NCBI GenBank assembly: GCA_903882665.1
Contig: CAIRXW010000008.1
Location: forward strand, 1-64,000
Source: an uncultured Chlorobiaceae bacterium
Lineage (GTDB): Bacteria; Bacteroidota; Chlorobiia; Chlorobiales; Chlorobiaceae
Reading direction: 5' to 3'
Length of the DNA: 64,000 nt
Positions within the stretch are counted from its first letter, which is position 1. Every line of letters starts with the position of its first letter. Shown here piece by piece: positions 23,314 through 32,959 of the stretch. The notes under the pieces were generated by a model. That model ran no database searches, was not told the DNA's origin, and saw nothing but the letters and a program-made list of their open reading frames with translations. A program made the translations under genes and the position numbers.

Positions 23314-25026
23314 ATGAAACCTGATTTTTTTAAACGCAGTGCATTGTCCCGTCAGCTCTGGGAGTTTCGACGGGAATTTTTCTGGGTTGGCATTTTCAGC
23401 ATGATTGCCAATATACTGATGTTGACTCCTACCATCTATATGCTTCAGGTTTATGGTCGCGTCATGAAGAGCGGTAGTGAGCTGACGCTTCTTATGGTGA
23501 CTTTTTTTCTGATCGTATTCTATGCGGTGATGGCTTTTGCCGAGTGGCTTCGTTCGCGCCTTTTGGTGCGGGCGGGTGTCAGGCTCGATGAAGCACTGAA
23601 TTCTCTGGTTTTTAATGCAAGTTTTGAAGCCTACCTGAATCGCACCCGGCACAATGTGGCCGAGGCCTTCTCGGATCTAACCAATATCCGTCAGTTCTTG
23701 ACGGCTAACGGAATGATTGCATTTTTCGATATTCCCTGGACACCGGTCTATATTGCCGTCATCTTTTTGCTCAGTCCCTTTCTTGGTTTTCTTTCCATTT
23801 TTTTTGCCTTGATACAGCTTGCCGTGACCTGGATCAGCAATCGGATGAGCATGAAGGAGATACAGATTGCGGCTGATGCTGGTAATGAAAGTTACCGCTA
23901 TGTGCAGAGCAAGCTTCGTAATATTGAACCGTTGCATGCGATGGGTATGGTGGAAAATCTTCGCCAGCGCTGGTTCAGGTTGCATGATGTTTCATTGGTC
24001 AAGGCTGAGGACTCTCTTGATCGGCAGCATCGCCAGCAGGCGTTTGCCAAGTTTGTGCGTTACAGTATGCAGTCGCTGACGCTTGGAGCTGGCGCTCTCA
24101 TGGTTATAGAGGGCAAAATGGGGGCGGGCCAGATGATTGCAGCCAATGTACTGATGTCGAGGGCTTTGCAGCCGCTTGATCTTGTGGTTGCAACCTGGAA
24201 GCCTTTTGTTCAGGCTCGTACGGCTTTTGTTCGTCTTGAGAAACTTCTTGAAGATTTTCCAGAGCGGGCTGCTGGTGCTCGACATCAGGATCCCTTTGGA
24301 GAGATAAGGCTGGAAAGCCTTTCTGCAACTGCCGATGGACGCGAGGCTCCAATTCTTGATGATATTACGGCTATGTTTCCTTCTGGCAAGGTGACCGTCA
24401 TACTTGGTCCCTCTGGTTCGGGAAAATCCACACTTGCACGCTGTATTGTCGGGGTTTGGCCAGATAAGAAAGGGCGTGTGCTTATCGATGGTGAGCCGAT
24501 TGAGAGTTGGGAAAGGATGGAACTTGGGCCGCATATTGGCTACCTTCCGCAGGACGTTGAACTTTTCGATGGAACGATTGCTGAAAATATTTCCCGTTTT
24601 GCTGAGGTTGATTCTGAAAAGGTGATTGAAGCGGCAAAGCGGACGGGTATCCATGAGATGATTTTGCGCTTTCCGCGTGGCTACAATATGCAAATCGGTG
24701 AGGCAGGTGGAATGCTTTCGGGTGGTCAGCGCCAGCGGCTTGGCCTGGCCAGGGCGATGTATGGTAATCCAGCTCTTCTGGTGCTTGATGAGCCGAATGC
24801 GAACCTTGATGATGCTGGTGAGCGTTCGCTTCTTGAGGCGGTCAAGGATTTGAGGAAAGCGGGCAAAACGGTGATTCTTGTAACGCATCGTCCCAGTGTT
24901 CTTGCGGTTGCGGATTTGATTGTTTTAATGCAGAGTGGTAAAATTGTCCGTTGCGGAGCTCGCGATGAAGTTTTGTCAGCTTTGCGCTCCGAGAGTACCC
25001 GGTCAGTTGCGGTCTCCCCGACCTGA
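23314..25026 (+). CDS. Type I secretion ABC transporter (PrtD family), second copy
   Basis: Same architecture as the preceding gene: six-helix membrane part (residues 25-300), Walker A G-P-S-G-S-G-K-S near residue 366, signature L-S-G-G-Q-R-Q-R near 470, Walker B L-V-L-D-E-P-N-A-N. The two copies share the layout and many blocks (G-Y-L-P-Q-x-V-E-L-F-x-G-T-I-A-E-N) but are clearly diverged, so they are not a recent duplication. Both ATPase sites look complete. Confidence 0.88.
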   Translation: MKPDFFKRSALSRQLWEFRREFFWVGIFSMIANILMLTPTIYMLQVYGRVMKSGSELTLLMVTFFLIVFYAVMAFAEWLRSRLLVRAGVRLDEALNSLVFNASFEAYLNRTRHNVAEAFSDLTNIRQFLTANGMIAFFDIPWTPVYIAVIFLLSPFLGFLSIFFALIQLAVTWISNRMSMKEIQIAADAGNESYRYVQSKLRNIEPLHAMGMVENLRQRWFRLHDVSLVKAEDSLDRQHRQQAFAKFVRYSMQSLTLGAGALMVIEGKMGAGQMIAANVLMSRALQPLDLVVATWKPFVQARTAFVRLEKLLEDFPERAAGARHQDPFGEIRLESLSATADGREAPILDDITAMFPSGKVTVILGPSGSGKSTLARCIVGVWPDKKGRVLIDGEPIESWERMELGPHIGYLPQDVELFDGTIAENISRFAEVDSEKVIEAAKRTGIHEMILRFPRGYNMQIGEAGGMLSGGQRQRLGLARAMYGNPALLVLDEPNANLDDAGERSLLEAVKDLRKAGKTVILVTHRPSVLAVADLIVLMQSGKIVRCGARDEVLSALRSESTRSVAVSPT

Positions 25027-25059
25027 TTTCTGTTTTTGAAAAATGTTTAAACGACAGCA

Positions 25060-26241
25060 ATGAGTATTCGTGATATAATGGGAAAGATGAAGCCTTTTTC
25101 CGAGAAAAATGAGGATGGCCGTAAAGGAGAGCAGTATCGAGATACCCGCAGTACGATAAAACTTGGTATCTGGATACTCCTTGTCGGATTTGGCGGATTT
25201 TTGCTGTGGGCCGCTTTTGCGCCGCTTGATGAAGGTGTCCCCTGTCAGGGAGTAGTCAGTATAGCCACAAAGCGTAAGGTTGTTGAAAATCTGCGTGGCG
25301 GCAGGGTTGAAAAGGTCAATGTCCGGGAGGGTCAGATGGTCCAGCAGGGAGAGGTGCTGATCATGCTCGACAGTCAGACCGCCAGAGCGCGGTATGATGA
25401 GGTGCATCAGCACTACCTTGGCATGCGGGCGACGGCTGATCGCCTGCATGCGGAGATGCGAGGTGCTGCGTCAATCTCTTTTCATAAAGATTTGTTATAT
25501 GATTCTGACCGTAAATTGGCTGAATCGAATATGCAAAACCAGCGTCAGCTTTTTCTTTCGCGTGCGACTTCGCTGAGAATTTTGAATGAGCAACTTGCTG
25601 CCATTGCATCGCTGGTAAGGGAGGGTTATGCCACATTAAACCAGCAGCACGAACTGGAGTTGAAGATTGCTGAATTCAGGAGTGGTACGGCCTCCCAGCT
25701 CGCGCAGGTCGAGCTTGAAGTGGACGCTGATGGTGAAAAAACCCGAGCTCTTGCTGAAGAGCTTGCCGATACAGAGGTACGCTCACCGGCAACAGGGCAG
25801 GTAGTTGGTCTGCAGGTGCAGACAGTAGGCGCGGTAATACAGCCAGGTCAGAAGATCATGGATATTGTGCCGTTTCATGAGGGTCTTCTCATTGATACCA
25901 AGGTCGCCCCGCAACTGATCGACAGTATTCATAAGGGACTGCCGGTCAATGTGAGCTTTTCTTCATTTGCCCACTCTCCGCAGCTTGTTGTAGAGGGCGT
26001 GGTCGAGTCGCTTTCGAAAGATATTGTCACTGAGCCCCAGGTTAATCCGGCAATGCCAGGAGCCTCCTATTATCTTGCGCGTGTTTCTGTTACTCCTGAA
26101 GGGGTGAAGTCACTTGGAAATCGTGAAATGCAACCGGGAATGCCCGTGCAGGTTGTTATCAAGACGGGTGAGCGTTCGCTGCTGACCTACCTTGTCGATC
26201 CGCTGATCAAGAAGATCAGGCCATCAATGAAAGAAGAGTAG
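25060..26241 (+). CDS. HlyD-type membrane fusion protein
   Basis: The periplasmic adaptor joins the inner-membrane ABC unit to the outer-membrane channel. A cytoplasmic N-terminus of about 30 residues precedes one membrane helix (residues 34-53, W-I-L-L-V-G-F-G-G-F-L-L-W). Then come the lipoyl half (G-R-V-E-K-V-N-V-R-E-G-Q-M-V), a coiled-coil hairpin (110-230), the second lipoyl half (V-R-S-P-A-T-G-Q-V-V-G-L) and the beta-barrel. The 393-residue length is a little short for the family because the hairpin is short. It shares its last base with the next frame. Confidence 0.88.
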   Translation: MSIRDIMGKMKPFSEKNEDGRKGEQYRDTRSTIKLGIWILLVGFGGFLLWAAFAPLDEGVPCQGVVSIATKRKVVENLRGGRVEKVNVREGQMVQQGEVLIMLDSQTARARYDEVHQHYLGMRATADRLHAEMRGAASISFHKDLLYDSDRKLAESNMQNQRQLFLSRATSLRILNEQLAAIASLVREGYATLNQQHELELKIAEFRSGTASQLAQVELEVDADGEKTRALAEELADTEVRSPATGQVVGLQVQTVGAVIQPGQKIMDIVPFHEGLLIDTKVAPQLIDSIHKGLPVNVSFSSFAHSPQLVVEGVVESLSKDIVTEPQVNPAMPGASYYLARVSVTPEGVKSLGNREMQPGMPVQVVIKTGERSLLTYLVDPLIKKIRPSMKEE

Positions 26242-26276
26242 TGCAGGCTAAACTAAATACGATGAGTGAGTCGATC

Positions 26277-27614
26277 ATGAAGCTATTGATACAAGTAATT
26301 GTTCTGGCAGCTATGTTTTTTGCTCTGCCGCTCTATGGTAATCCTGTCGATCTTTCGACTGCCTATCAGGATGCAAAAGAATATGATGCCCGTCTGGGTG
26401 CGGCAAAGGCTGATAATCTGATATACAAGGAGGAGATCGGCAAGGCGAGGGCCCAGTTGCGTCCGAGTGTACGTATGAACGCCGCAAGGGGCCGTAATGC
26501 GATGCAGTATACTGACCTGAAAGGCCGCACATCGTCAAGTTTTTATAATACCGTCAACTATGGTGTTTCGGTGCATCAGTCTTTACTCAATCTGTCGAAT
26601 TTTGCCGCCTATAAACAGGCCAAGGCAATGGTGGCAAAAAGTGATATTGACCTTCAGAAAGAGGATGTGGCATTGATTGTCAGAATAACCGAGGCCTATT
26701 GCAATGCGTTGTATGCAGAGGATAACCTCGATTTCAGCCAGGCACTGATCAAGGCGGCACAGGAACAGCTTCAGCAGGCTAAACGACGCTTTGAAAGAGG
26801 GTTCGCTACTATTACCGAGATTAATGAGGCTCAGGCAAATTATGATATGGCTCTGGCTGATGGCCTGGAAATTGTCAACAGTGTTGAGTTCACCCGCCGT
26901 GAACTGGAGCATTTGACAGGGAGCTATCCTGATGAACTCTGCAAACTTGTGCCTGAAAAGATTGTCCTGGCCCAGCCAGAACCCAATAGCGTTCAATCCT
27001 GGATTGACTTGGCTTTGGCCAGTAATCAAGATGTACTCAGCGGACTTCAGGAAATTCAGATTGCGAAAAGGGAGGTTCAAAAACAAAATTTTTCCCGTTA
27101 TCCAACACTTGACCTTGTTGGAGGGAGAAACTACTCGGAGAGTGAAAACAACTATTCAATCGGCTCTATTTACGATACCTATTCGATCACTCTGCAAATG
27201 AGTATGCCAATCTATTCAGGAGGGTATGTCAGTGCTTCGAAGCGTCAGGCACATGCAAAATGGCTCAAGGCCGAGGAGCAGCTTACGATGGAAGAGAGGA
27301 AAGTTCAATCTGATGTGCGTAAATATTATAACAGCATTGTTAGCGGTATTGCCCAGATTCACGCCTATGAACAGGCTGTAACGTCGCATGAAATTGCGCT
27401 GACCGGTACAAAAAAAGGGTTTGAATCAGGTTTACGCACGAATGTTGACGTGCTTGACGCTCAGCAGAAACTTTTTTCAAGCAGGAAAAATCTTGCAAAA
27501 TCCCGCTATCAGTACATCCTCAATCGCCTCATGCTCAAGCAGGCCTCAGGTACGTTGTCGGTCGGTGACGTTGATGAGGTGAACGGCTGGCTTGTCGCCA
27601 CAAAAAGGCAATAG
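26277..27614 (+). CDS. TolC-family outer-membrane channel
   Basis: ATG 26277 starts a clean signal peptide (MKLLIQVIVLAAMFFALPLYG); earlier in-frame starts (GTG 26241, ATG 26262) would extend it. The mature protein has the two helical OEP repeats (residues about 25-220 and 235-430), with A-K-R-R-F-E-R-G-F-A-T-I-T-E-I-N-E-A-Q in the first and G-F-E-S-G-L-R-T-N-V-D-V-L-D-A-Q-Q in the second. This is the fourth member of the secretion system and completes the path across the envelope. Confidence 0.88.
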   Translation: MKLLIQVIVLAAMFFALPLYGNPVDLSTAYQDAKEYDARLGAAKADNLIYKEEIGKARAQLRPSVRMNAARGRNAMQYTDLKGRTSSSFYNTVNYGVSVHQSLLNLSNFAAYKQAKAMVAKSDIDLQKEDVALIVRITEAYCNALYAEDNLDFSQALIKAAQEQLQQAKRRFERGFATITEINEAQANYDMALADGLEIVNSVEFTRRELEHLTGSYPDELCKLVPEKIVLAQPEPNSVQSWIDLALASNQDVLSGLQEIQIAKREVQKQNFSRYPTLDLVGGRNYSESENNYSIGSIYDTYSITLQMSMPIYSGGYVSASKRQAHAKWLKAEEQLTMEERKVQSDVRKYYNSIVSGIAQIHAYEQAVTSHEIALTGTKKGFESGLRTNVDVLDAQQKLFSSRKNLAKSRYQYILNRLMLKQASGTLSVGDVDEVNGWLVATKRQ

Positions 27615-27722
27615 CTATTTTTTTGTTTGTTGTGTGTAAAGAGGTCTCCTTGACGCCGCAGCTTACGCCCTCAGTGGTGAGCATGCGCAAGGAAACAAGA
27701 ATTGAGAACAGATAACTCTTCT

Positions 27723-29636
27723 ATGAAATTATTTTTAAGACTTGTTCGTTATCTCCTCCCTTCAAAGGGAAAGATTGTACTCGTTGTGGTTGTCAGTATC
27801 ATTTCCTCACTGCTCGGTGTGGTTTCAATCTACTCAGTGCTCCCTCTTCTGAACGCGGTTTTTACCGCCGACAGGAGTATTACGGCTTCAGTGCATCCTG
27901 AAACAGCCGTGACGGGGGCAAAGAAACTGGAAAAGAAGCCGGAAAAGAAGGTAAACGCTGTTCCGGAAGCATTGCGGGGAATTGATACTGAAAAGCTGAA
28001 AGCTTCGGTGACTGAGCAGTTTGAGAAAATATTTCATACAGAAACAAGAGAGCGCACCCTGCTCAATATCTGCCTTTTTCTGATTGGCTCTTTTGCCGTA
28101 AAAAATCTCTTTGTATACCTGAACGGACAGATCATTTTCAGGATCCAGACCAAGACGGCCAAGAAGCTCCGGGATGATGTGTTCAGTAATATCATCGAGA
28201 TGCACCTTGATTATTTCAACAAGAACCGTGTTGGTAATCTGATGAACCTGGTCTACAATGATGTGCAGGCGGTTAATAGTGCGGTGAGTTCGACTTTTGT
28301 CAATTTTCTCCAGAACCCGTTTTCGATATTTGTCTACGTTTCTGTTCTTGTTGTGTTGAGCTGGAAGCTGACGCTTTTTGCATCGTTCACCTCTCTGATT
28401 ATTTTTTTTGTTATTCGCACTATTGGCAAAGAGGTCAAAGGTCTTGCCACCACTTTTCGTAGTTCAATGGGGGATATGAACTCAGTGCTGCAGGAAAAAT
28501 TCAGTGGCATCAAGATTATCAAGTCGAGTGCTTTTGAAAATGTTGAACTTGAACGGTTCCAGGCTTTTACCCATGGTTTTCGGAACCTTGATATCCGCAT
28601 AGCGCGCTTGCGCAATATCATCGGGCCACTCAATGAAACGTTGCTTGTGGCTGCTATTGCGCTGGTGCTCTGGTTTGGCGGGTTGCAGGTCTTTGATGGA
28701 AGGATGACCTCTTCTGAACTTATTCTTTTTGCTTTTACCCTCTATTCAACGATGGGTCCAATAAAGATGTTTGGTGATGTCAATACCCAGATGGCGCTTG
28801 GCATGATCTCTGCCGAGCGTTTGTTTGAACTGCTTGACACTGCGCCGGATATCGTTAATGGTACGCGCTCTATCAAAGGGTTTTCGCATGAGATCCGCTT
28901 TGAGGATGTCTGTTTCAAGTACAGCAAGGATCCTGACGCGTCTAATGTGCTTGATCATGTCTCCTTCGAGATTAATAAAGGAGAGATGGTTGCTCTTGTG
29001 GGGCAGTCCGGTTCCGGAAAGTCGACGACCGTTGATCTTTTATTGCGTTTCTACGATGTTGATTCAGGTCGAATTACCATTGACGGGGTGGATATTCGCG
29101 AGTATGATTTCAAGCAATTGCGTTCCATGATTGGTGTGGTGAGCCAGGAGGTGATTTTGTTTAACGACACGATCAAGGCAAATATTTCCTACGGCATCCA
29201 TGGTGAGGTCGGTCAGGAGAGGGTAATTTTTGCTTCAAAAATGGCGAATGCGCATCAGTTTATTGAAGAAAAGCCAGAGCAGTATGAGACACTGATCGGC
29301 GACAGGGGAGTCCAGCTTTCCGGCGGGCAGCGGCAGCGGCTTGCTATTGCCCGTGCCATGATAAAGAATCCTGAACTACTTATTTTTGATGAGGCGACCA
29401 GTGCTCTTGATAATGAGTCTGAAAAGGTGGTGCAACAGGCCATTGACCATGCTCTCGAAAATCGCACGGCCCTTGTTGTGGCACACAGGCTTTCGACCAT
29501 AAGGAATGCCGACAAGATTATTGTAATGGATCATGGCAAGGCTGTCGAGTCAGGAAATCATGAAGAGTTGCTGAAGTGTGGTGGTTTATACAAGCATCTT
29601 TATGATATTCAGTTTGCAGGAAAAGCGGAAGGTTAG
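27723..29636 (+). CDS. msbA: MsbA-like lipid/LPS flippase ABC transporter
   Basis: This 637-residue half-transporter fuses a six-helix exporter domain to an ATPase with Walker A G-Q-S-G-S-G-K-S-T, signature L-S-G-G-Q-R-Q-R-L-A and Walker B L-I-F-D-E-A-T-S-A-L-D. It is expected to flip lipid A-core or another lipid-linked glycan across the inner membrane. A charged insert (residues about 50-105, with repeated K-K-x-E-K-K-P-E-K-K) lies between helices 1 and 2 and is longer than in E. coli MsbA. ATG 27723 is chosen over TTG 27702. It heads the glycosyltransferase cluster, which supports the envelope role. Confidence 0.78.
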   Translation: MKLFLRLVRYLLPSKGKIVLVVVVSIISSLLGVVSIYSVLPLLNAVFTADRSITASVHPETAVTGAKKLEKKPEKKVNAVPEALRGIDTEKLKASVTEQFEKIFHTETRERTLLNICLFLIGSFAVKNLFVYLNGQIIFRIQTKTAKKLRDDVFSNIIEMHLDYFNKNRVGNLMNLVYNDVQAVNSAVSSTFVNFLQNPFSIFVYVSVLVVLSWKLTLFASFTSLIIFFVIRTIGKEVKGLATTFRSSMGDMNSVLQEKFSGIKIIKSSAFENVELERFQAFTHGFRNLDIRIARLRNIIGPLNETLLVAAIALVLWFGGLQVFDGRMTSSELILFAFTLYSTMGPIKMFGDVNTQMALGMISAERLFELLDTAPDIVNGTRSIKGFSHEIRFEDVCFKYSKDPDASNVLDHVSFEINKGEMVALVGQSGSGKSTTVDLLLRFYDVDSGRITIDGVDIREYDFKQLRSMIGVVSQEVILFNDTIKANISYGIHGEVGQERVIFASKMANAHQFIEEKPEQYETLIGDRGVQLSGGQRQRLAIARAMIKNPELLIFDEATSALDNESEKVVQQAIDHALENRTALVVAHRLSTIRNADKIIVMDHGKAVESGNHEELLKCGGLYKHLYDIQFAGKAEG

Positions 29637-29819
29637 ATCTCTATCATGTCGGTTTTAAGAGTAAGGCAGATAGTGAGTGAATCAGGCTCCGGTAGCATGG
29701 CGGAGCGGTCGCTTGCAGATCTCTGAAGCATCAATAGTTGATCGATAACGCAGTACGTGCTGAAAATTTACAGCAAAGGAGCCGTTTCTCGATCCAGTCA
29801 AGAGAAGATTATTGTTACC

Positions 29820-30647
29820 ATGCCAAATCACTCCGATCGTTACGTTGTCGTTATTCCTGTTTTCAACCAATTCAAGTACACGTCGTCGTGTGTGGAAAGT
29901 CTGCTCAGTCAGCATGTCCAGCCTAAAAACATTCTTGTTATTGACAATGCAAGCAGCGACGATACCGCGCTTTGGCTGGAGGAACATCCTGAATTCAGAA
30001 GGTACCGCAACCGCACTAATCTCGGCTGTGGTTGCGCCTGGACACAGGGCGTGGTACTCAGTCCGGATGCCGAATGGATCGTGCTGCTCAATAACGATGT
30101 TCTTGCTGGTTCTGATGCGATCAGCTCACTCATTGATGCGGCTGAACGTGCAAAGCTCGGTGTGGTGAGTCCAGCGCTTCTGGAGGGAGTTAACGACTAT
30201 GATTTTGATAATTTTGCTGTGCAGTATCAGAAAAGCATGTCTGGCATGATTCGCCGGGGGCGGTTCCATGGGGTCTGTTTTGCTGTTCACCGGAGCGTTA
30301 TTGAGCAAATCGGTTTTCCAGATACCGATCGGCGTCTGGGCGGTTATGAAGATGCCGAGTTTCTGTTCCGGTGCAGGCGTGCGAACATTTCCGTTGGTAT
30401 TGTTGGCGATTCGGTATTCCACCATTTTGGATCGATTACCCAGAAGGCCATCGCGCAGAAAACAGGGCAAAAATCTCTCGGAGATCGCAAATATTTCCGT
30501 GCCAGGATTGGTTCAAATTGGTGGTCAAGAAAGAATGATAAATTAATGATGTGGTTTGCGTTCAGGAAATGGATAGCTCAGGAGAGGGTGAAATCGGGTT
30601 TCTCACTGCATATGATACGCAAGGATGGTGTGTGGGAGATTCATTGA
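29820..30647 (+). CDS. GT2 glycosyltransferase
   Basis: A GT-A fold rhamnosyl/galactosyl-transferase-like protein: V-V-V-I-P-V-F-N-Q near the start, I-D-N-A-S-S-D-D-T, L-L-N-N-D-V-L-A (the D-x-D equivalent), and a C-terminal G-G-Y-E-D-A-E-F-L-F-R catalytic segment with H-x-F-G. These enzymes add sugars to LPS or capsule on the cytoplasmic face. ATG 29820 is preferred over GTG 29757. It is the first of a run of glycosyltransferases. Confidence 0.8.
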   Translation: MPNHSDRYVVVIPVFNQFKYTSSCVESLLSQHVQPKNILVIDNASSDDTALWLEEHPEFRRYRNRTNLGCGCAWTQGVVLSPDAEWIVLLNNDVLAGSDAISSLIDAAERAKLGVVSPALLEGVNDYDFDNFAVQYQKSMSGMIRRGRFHGVCFAVHRSVIEQIGFPDTDRRLGGYEDAEFLFRCRRANISVGIVGDSVFHHFGSITQKAIAQKTGQKSLGDRKYFRARIGSNWWSRKNDKLMMWFAFRKWIAQERVKSGFSLHMIRKDGVWEIH

Positions 30648-30712
30648 TAATCTGTCCTTAAAATGAGACGATGATCATAAGGAAGGAAAATTGATAAAGA
30701 ACGGATTACGGG

Positions 30713-31708
30713 ATGAGTGACGACAAGGTAATGGCGACCTTTTTTCTGATTACCTATAACCAGGAAAAGTATATCCGTGAGGCTATCGAAGGGGCTTTCG
30801 GTCAGACCTACTCGCCGATGGAGATCGTCATATCCGATGACTGTTCGACTGATGGGACATTTCGGATCATTGAGGAGATGTGCGAAAAGTATGTTGGGCC
30901 GCACAAAATTGTTGTCAACAGAAATCGCCAGAATCTCGGCTTGATCGGGCACGTCAACAGGATAACGGAGCTTTCCTCCGGCGAACTGATCATCTATGCG
31001 GCAGGCGATGATGTTTCGCTTCCTCACAGGACGGAAAAGGTGGTTGAGAGATATCTCGCTACGGGTCGCAGGGCGTCGTTGATTCATTCGTCAGTCTATC
31101 TGATCGATATCGCAGGTAACAGGGTCGGGACGCGGCTTCCACCTGTAATATCACATGGGACGCGCGGTATGAACATCGAAGATATGGCGGTGAGCGGAGC
31201 GCTGATCATCGGTGCAACCACTTCGTTTACCAAAAAGATCGAAGAGATATTTGGTCAGATAAAATACAACAAATGTATCGAGGACCTGGTCATGGGGTTC
31301 AGGTCTGCTTTGATGGGCAGCCTTGAATACATCTCTGAACCGTTGATTCTCTATAGGCACGAAGTTGGCATAACGGCCAGTTCCGATTTCCGAAATCAGA
31401 CCCATGAAGAGTGGGCGAGGAGAGAAATCCATAATCAGGAAATCTATCTGGCTGTGCTTGCCCAGAGAATCGAAGATCTTCGGAGAATAGGTAATGTCAA
31501 TTTGATTCCTTTTGTAAAAAGCAAACGATCCGAAGTCTTGTTACAGAGAACGGTTTGGACACGGAACTATAGCTTTATCAAACTCATATCGTATTCCTTC
31601 AAGAGAGGGTTATTGAGTGTGTTTGTTAAATTATTTATTTTCGGCAAAAAAAAACGTATCTTTTTTCCCGTCAAAAAATTGATGCACAAGCGTGCTGTTA
31701 ATTCCTGA
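30713..31708 (+). CDS. GT2 glycosyltransferase
   Basis: The GT-A domain is in residues 8-210: A-T-F-F-L-I-T-Y-N-Q-E, I-S-D-D-C-S-T-D-G-T, A-A-G-D-D-V-S-L-P. The H-S-S-V-Y-L-I-D segment after the D-D-V motif is typical for members that use UDP- or dTDP-sugars. The C-terminal 90 residues are basic and probably contact the membrane. There is no membrane helix. Donor and acceptor cannot be told from sequence. It follows the previous GT2 by 65 bases. Confidence 0.78.
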   Translation: MSDDKVMATFFLITYNQEKYIREAIEGAFGQTYSPMEIVISDDCSTDGTFRIIEEMCEKYVGPHKIVVNRNRQNLGLIGHVNRITELSSGELIIYAAGDDVSLPHRTEKVVERYLATGRRASLIHSSVYLIDIAGNRVGTRLPPVISHGTRGMNIEDMAVSGALIIGATTSFTKKIEEIFGQIKYNKCIEDLVMGFRSALMGSLEYISEPLILYRHEVGITASSDFRNQTHEEWARREIHNQEIYLAVLAQRIEDLRRIGNVNLIPFVKSKRSEVLLQRTVWTRNYSFIKLISYSFKRGLLSVFVKLFIFGKKKRIFFPVKKLMHKRAVNS

Positions 31709-31864
31709 GATGCCGGGCTGCTTTTCCAGTTTGTCAAACCATGCTTGCATTTCGCATATCCTGTAAGTAAACGGGTTGAAAGAATTTTGTTTATGGACGA
31801 GGAAACATCATATCAAGGTTGTTGATGTTGGTTCGCTCAATCGGTATCATCGCCATACTTGAAC

Positions 31865-32959
31865 ATGTCTATGCCTGAAAGTGTACCCCGACGGATACTT
31901 GTTATTGTACAACGTTCGAATGGTGACGTCTTTTTAAGTTTACCACTTGTCGAGGCGCTCTTCAGTGCCTATGGTGCTCCGCGTATTGATCTTCTGGTCA
32001 ACAGTGATACGCTTGCTGTGGCGGAGACTCTTCCGCATATCCATCAGATACATCTGTTTTCTTACAATGCCAATGGGAAGGGGAGGGGCTTTCATACCTC
32101 AACTCTGTTCAGAACGATAGCCCGACGCTACGACCTGGCCATCAGTCTAACGGCGAGTGACCGATCTGTGTTGTTCGCCTTGGCCGCCGCCCGCAAAGCT
32201 ATCAGCGCAGTGGAGTCCGACCGTAAAAAATCCTGGTGGAAGCGCCTGCTTCTGTCGGCTCATTACGATTTTAATTCCAGCCAGCACATTATCGAGAACA
32301 ACACCTCACCCCTCGCTCTGCTGGGAATTGGTTCCGGCAAGCCTGTTGTTCATTCGTACTATACACCACAAGCCGCTGAAAGCGTGGACAGCATGCTGAC
32401 CAAGCGAGGTATTTCCGAATTTGTTATTTTTCATCCCGGTGCTCAGTATGCATACAAGGTTTATCCAGAGAGGCTCAGGAGCGAGTTGCTCGAACGCCTG
32501 AATTCCTTGGGGTTGCCGATCATCGTTACCGGGTCAAAAAGCTCGCTTGATCTTGGTATCAAGCGAACCCTTCCCCGGCTCTCAAATGTGTATGATTTCA
32601 TTGGATTGACCAGTATTGAGGAACTGATTGCGCTCAGTGACCGATCGATTGCCTATATTGGAGCCGATACACTGAACATGCACATCGCGGCTTCGCAGAA
32701 CAAGCGCATTTTTGCCATCTTTGGCCCGACTATGCTCAGCTCCTGGTCGCCGTGGTGCAATGAGCTTCGAACTGGCACATGGACGAACAGGCCAGTGCAG
32801 ACCTATGGCAACGTCACCATCTTTCAGGCAGATATGCCCTGCGTTGCATGTGGCAAGGCCGGTTGTGACGATCATCATGGTGTCAGCGAGTGTTTTGACC
32901 ATATCGATCCTGAAGTTATTTTTAACGAAATAAGAGAGTGGCAAACAATATTTCGGTAA
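31865..32959 (+). CDS. GT9 heptosyltransferase-like protein
   Basis: The ADP-heptose:LPS heptosyltransferase fold is seen: I-V-Q-R-S-N-G-D-V-F-L-S-L-P-L-V-E-A-L near residue 15, F-H-P-G-A-Q-Y near 187, and the nucleotide-binding Y-I-G-A-D-T-L-N-M-H-I-A-A near 265 followed by F-G-P-T. A Cys-rich end (C-V-A-C-G-K-A-G-C-D-D-H-H) is like other GT9 proteins. It probably adds heptose to the LPS inner core. ATG 31865 is preferred over TTG 31859. Its last 22 bases overlap the next gene. Confidence 0.82.
   Translation: MSMPESVPRRILVIVQRSNGDVFLSLPLVEALFSAYGAPRIDLLVNSDTLAVAETLPHIHQIHLFSYNANGKGRGFHTSTLFRTIARRYDLAISLTASDRSVLFALAAARKAISAVESDRKKSWWKRLLLSAHYDFNSSQHIIENNTSPLALLGIGSGKPVVHSYYTPQAAESVDSMLTKRGISEFVIFHPGAQYAYKVYPERLRSELLERLNSLGLPIIVTGSKSSLDLGIKRTLPRLSNVYDFIGLTSIEELIALSDRSIAYIGADTLNMHIAASQNKRIFAIFGPTMLSSWSPWCNELRTGTWTNRPVQTYGNVTIFQADMPCVACGKAGCDDHHGVSECFDHIDPEVIFNEIREWQTIFR

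Noticed and set aside
23992-24888. 298-codon minus-strand frame opposite the second ABC transporter
   Set aside because: Same reasoning: an antisense shadow of the ATPase domain.
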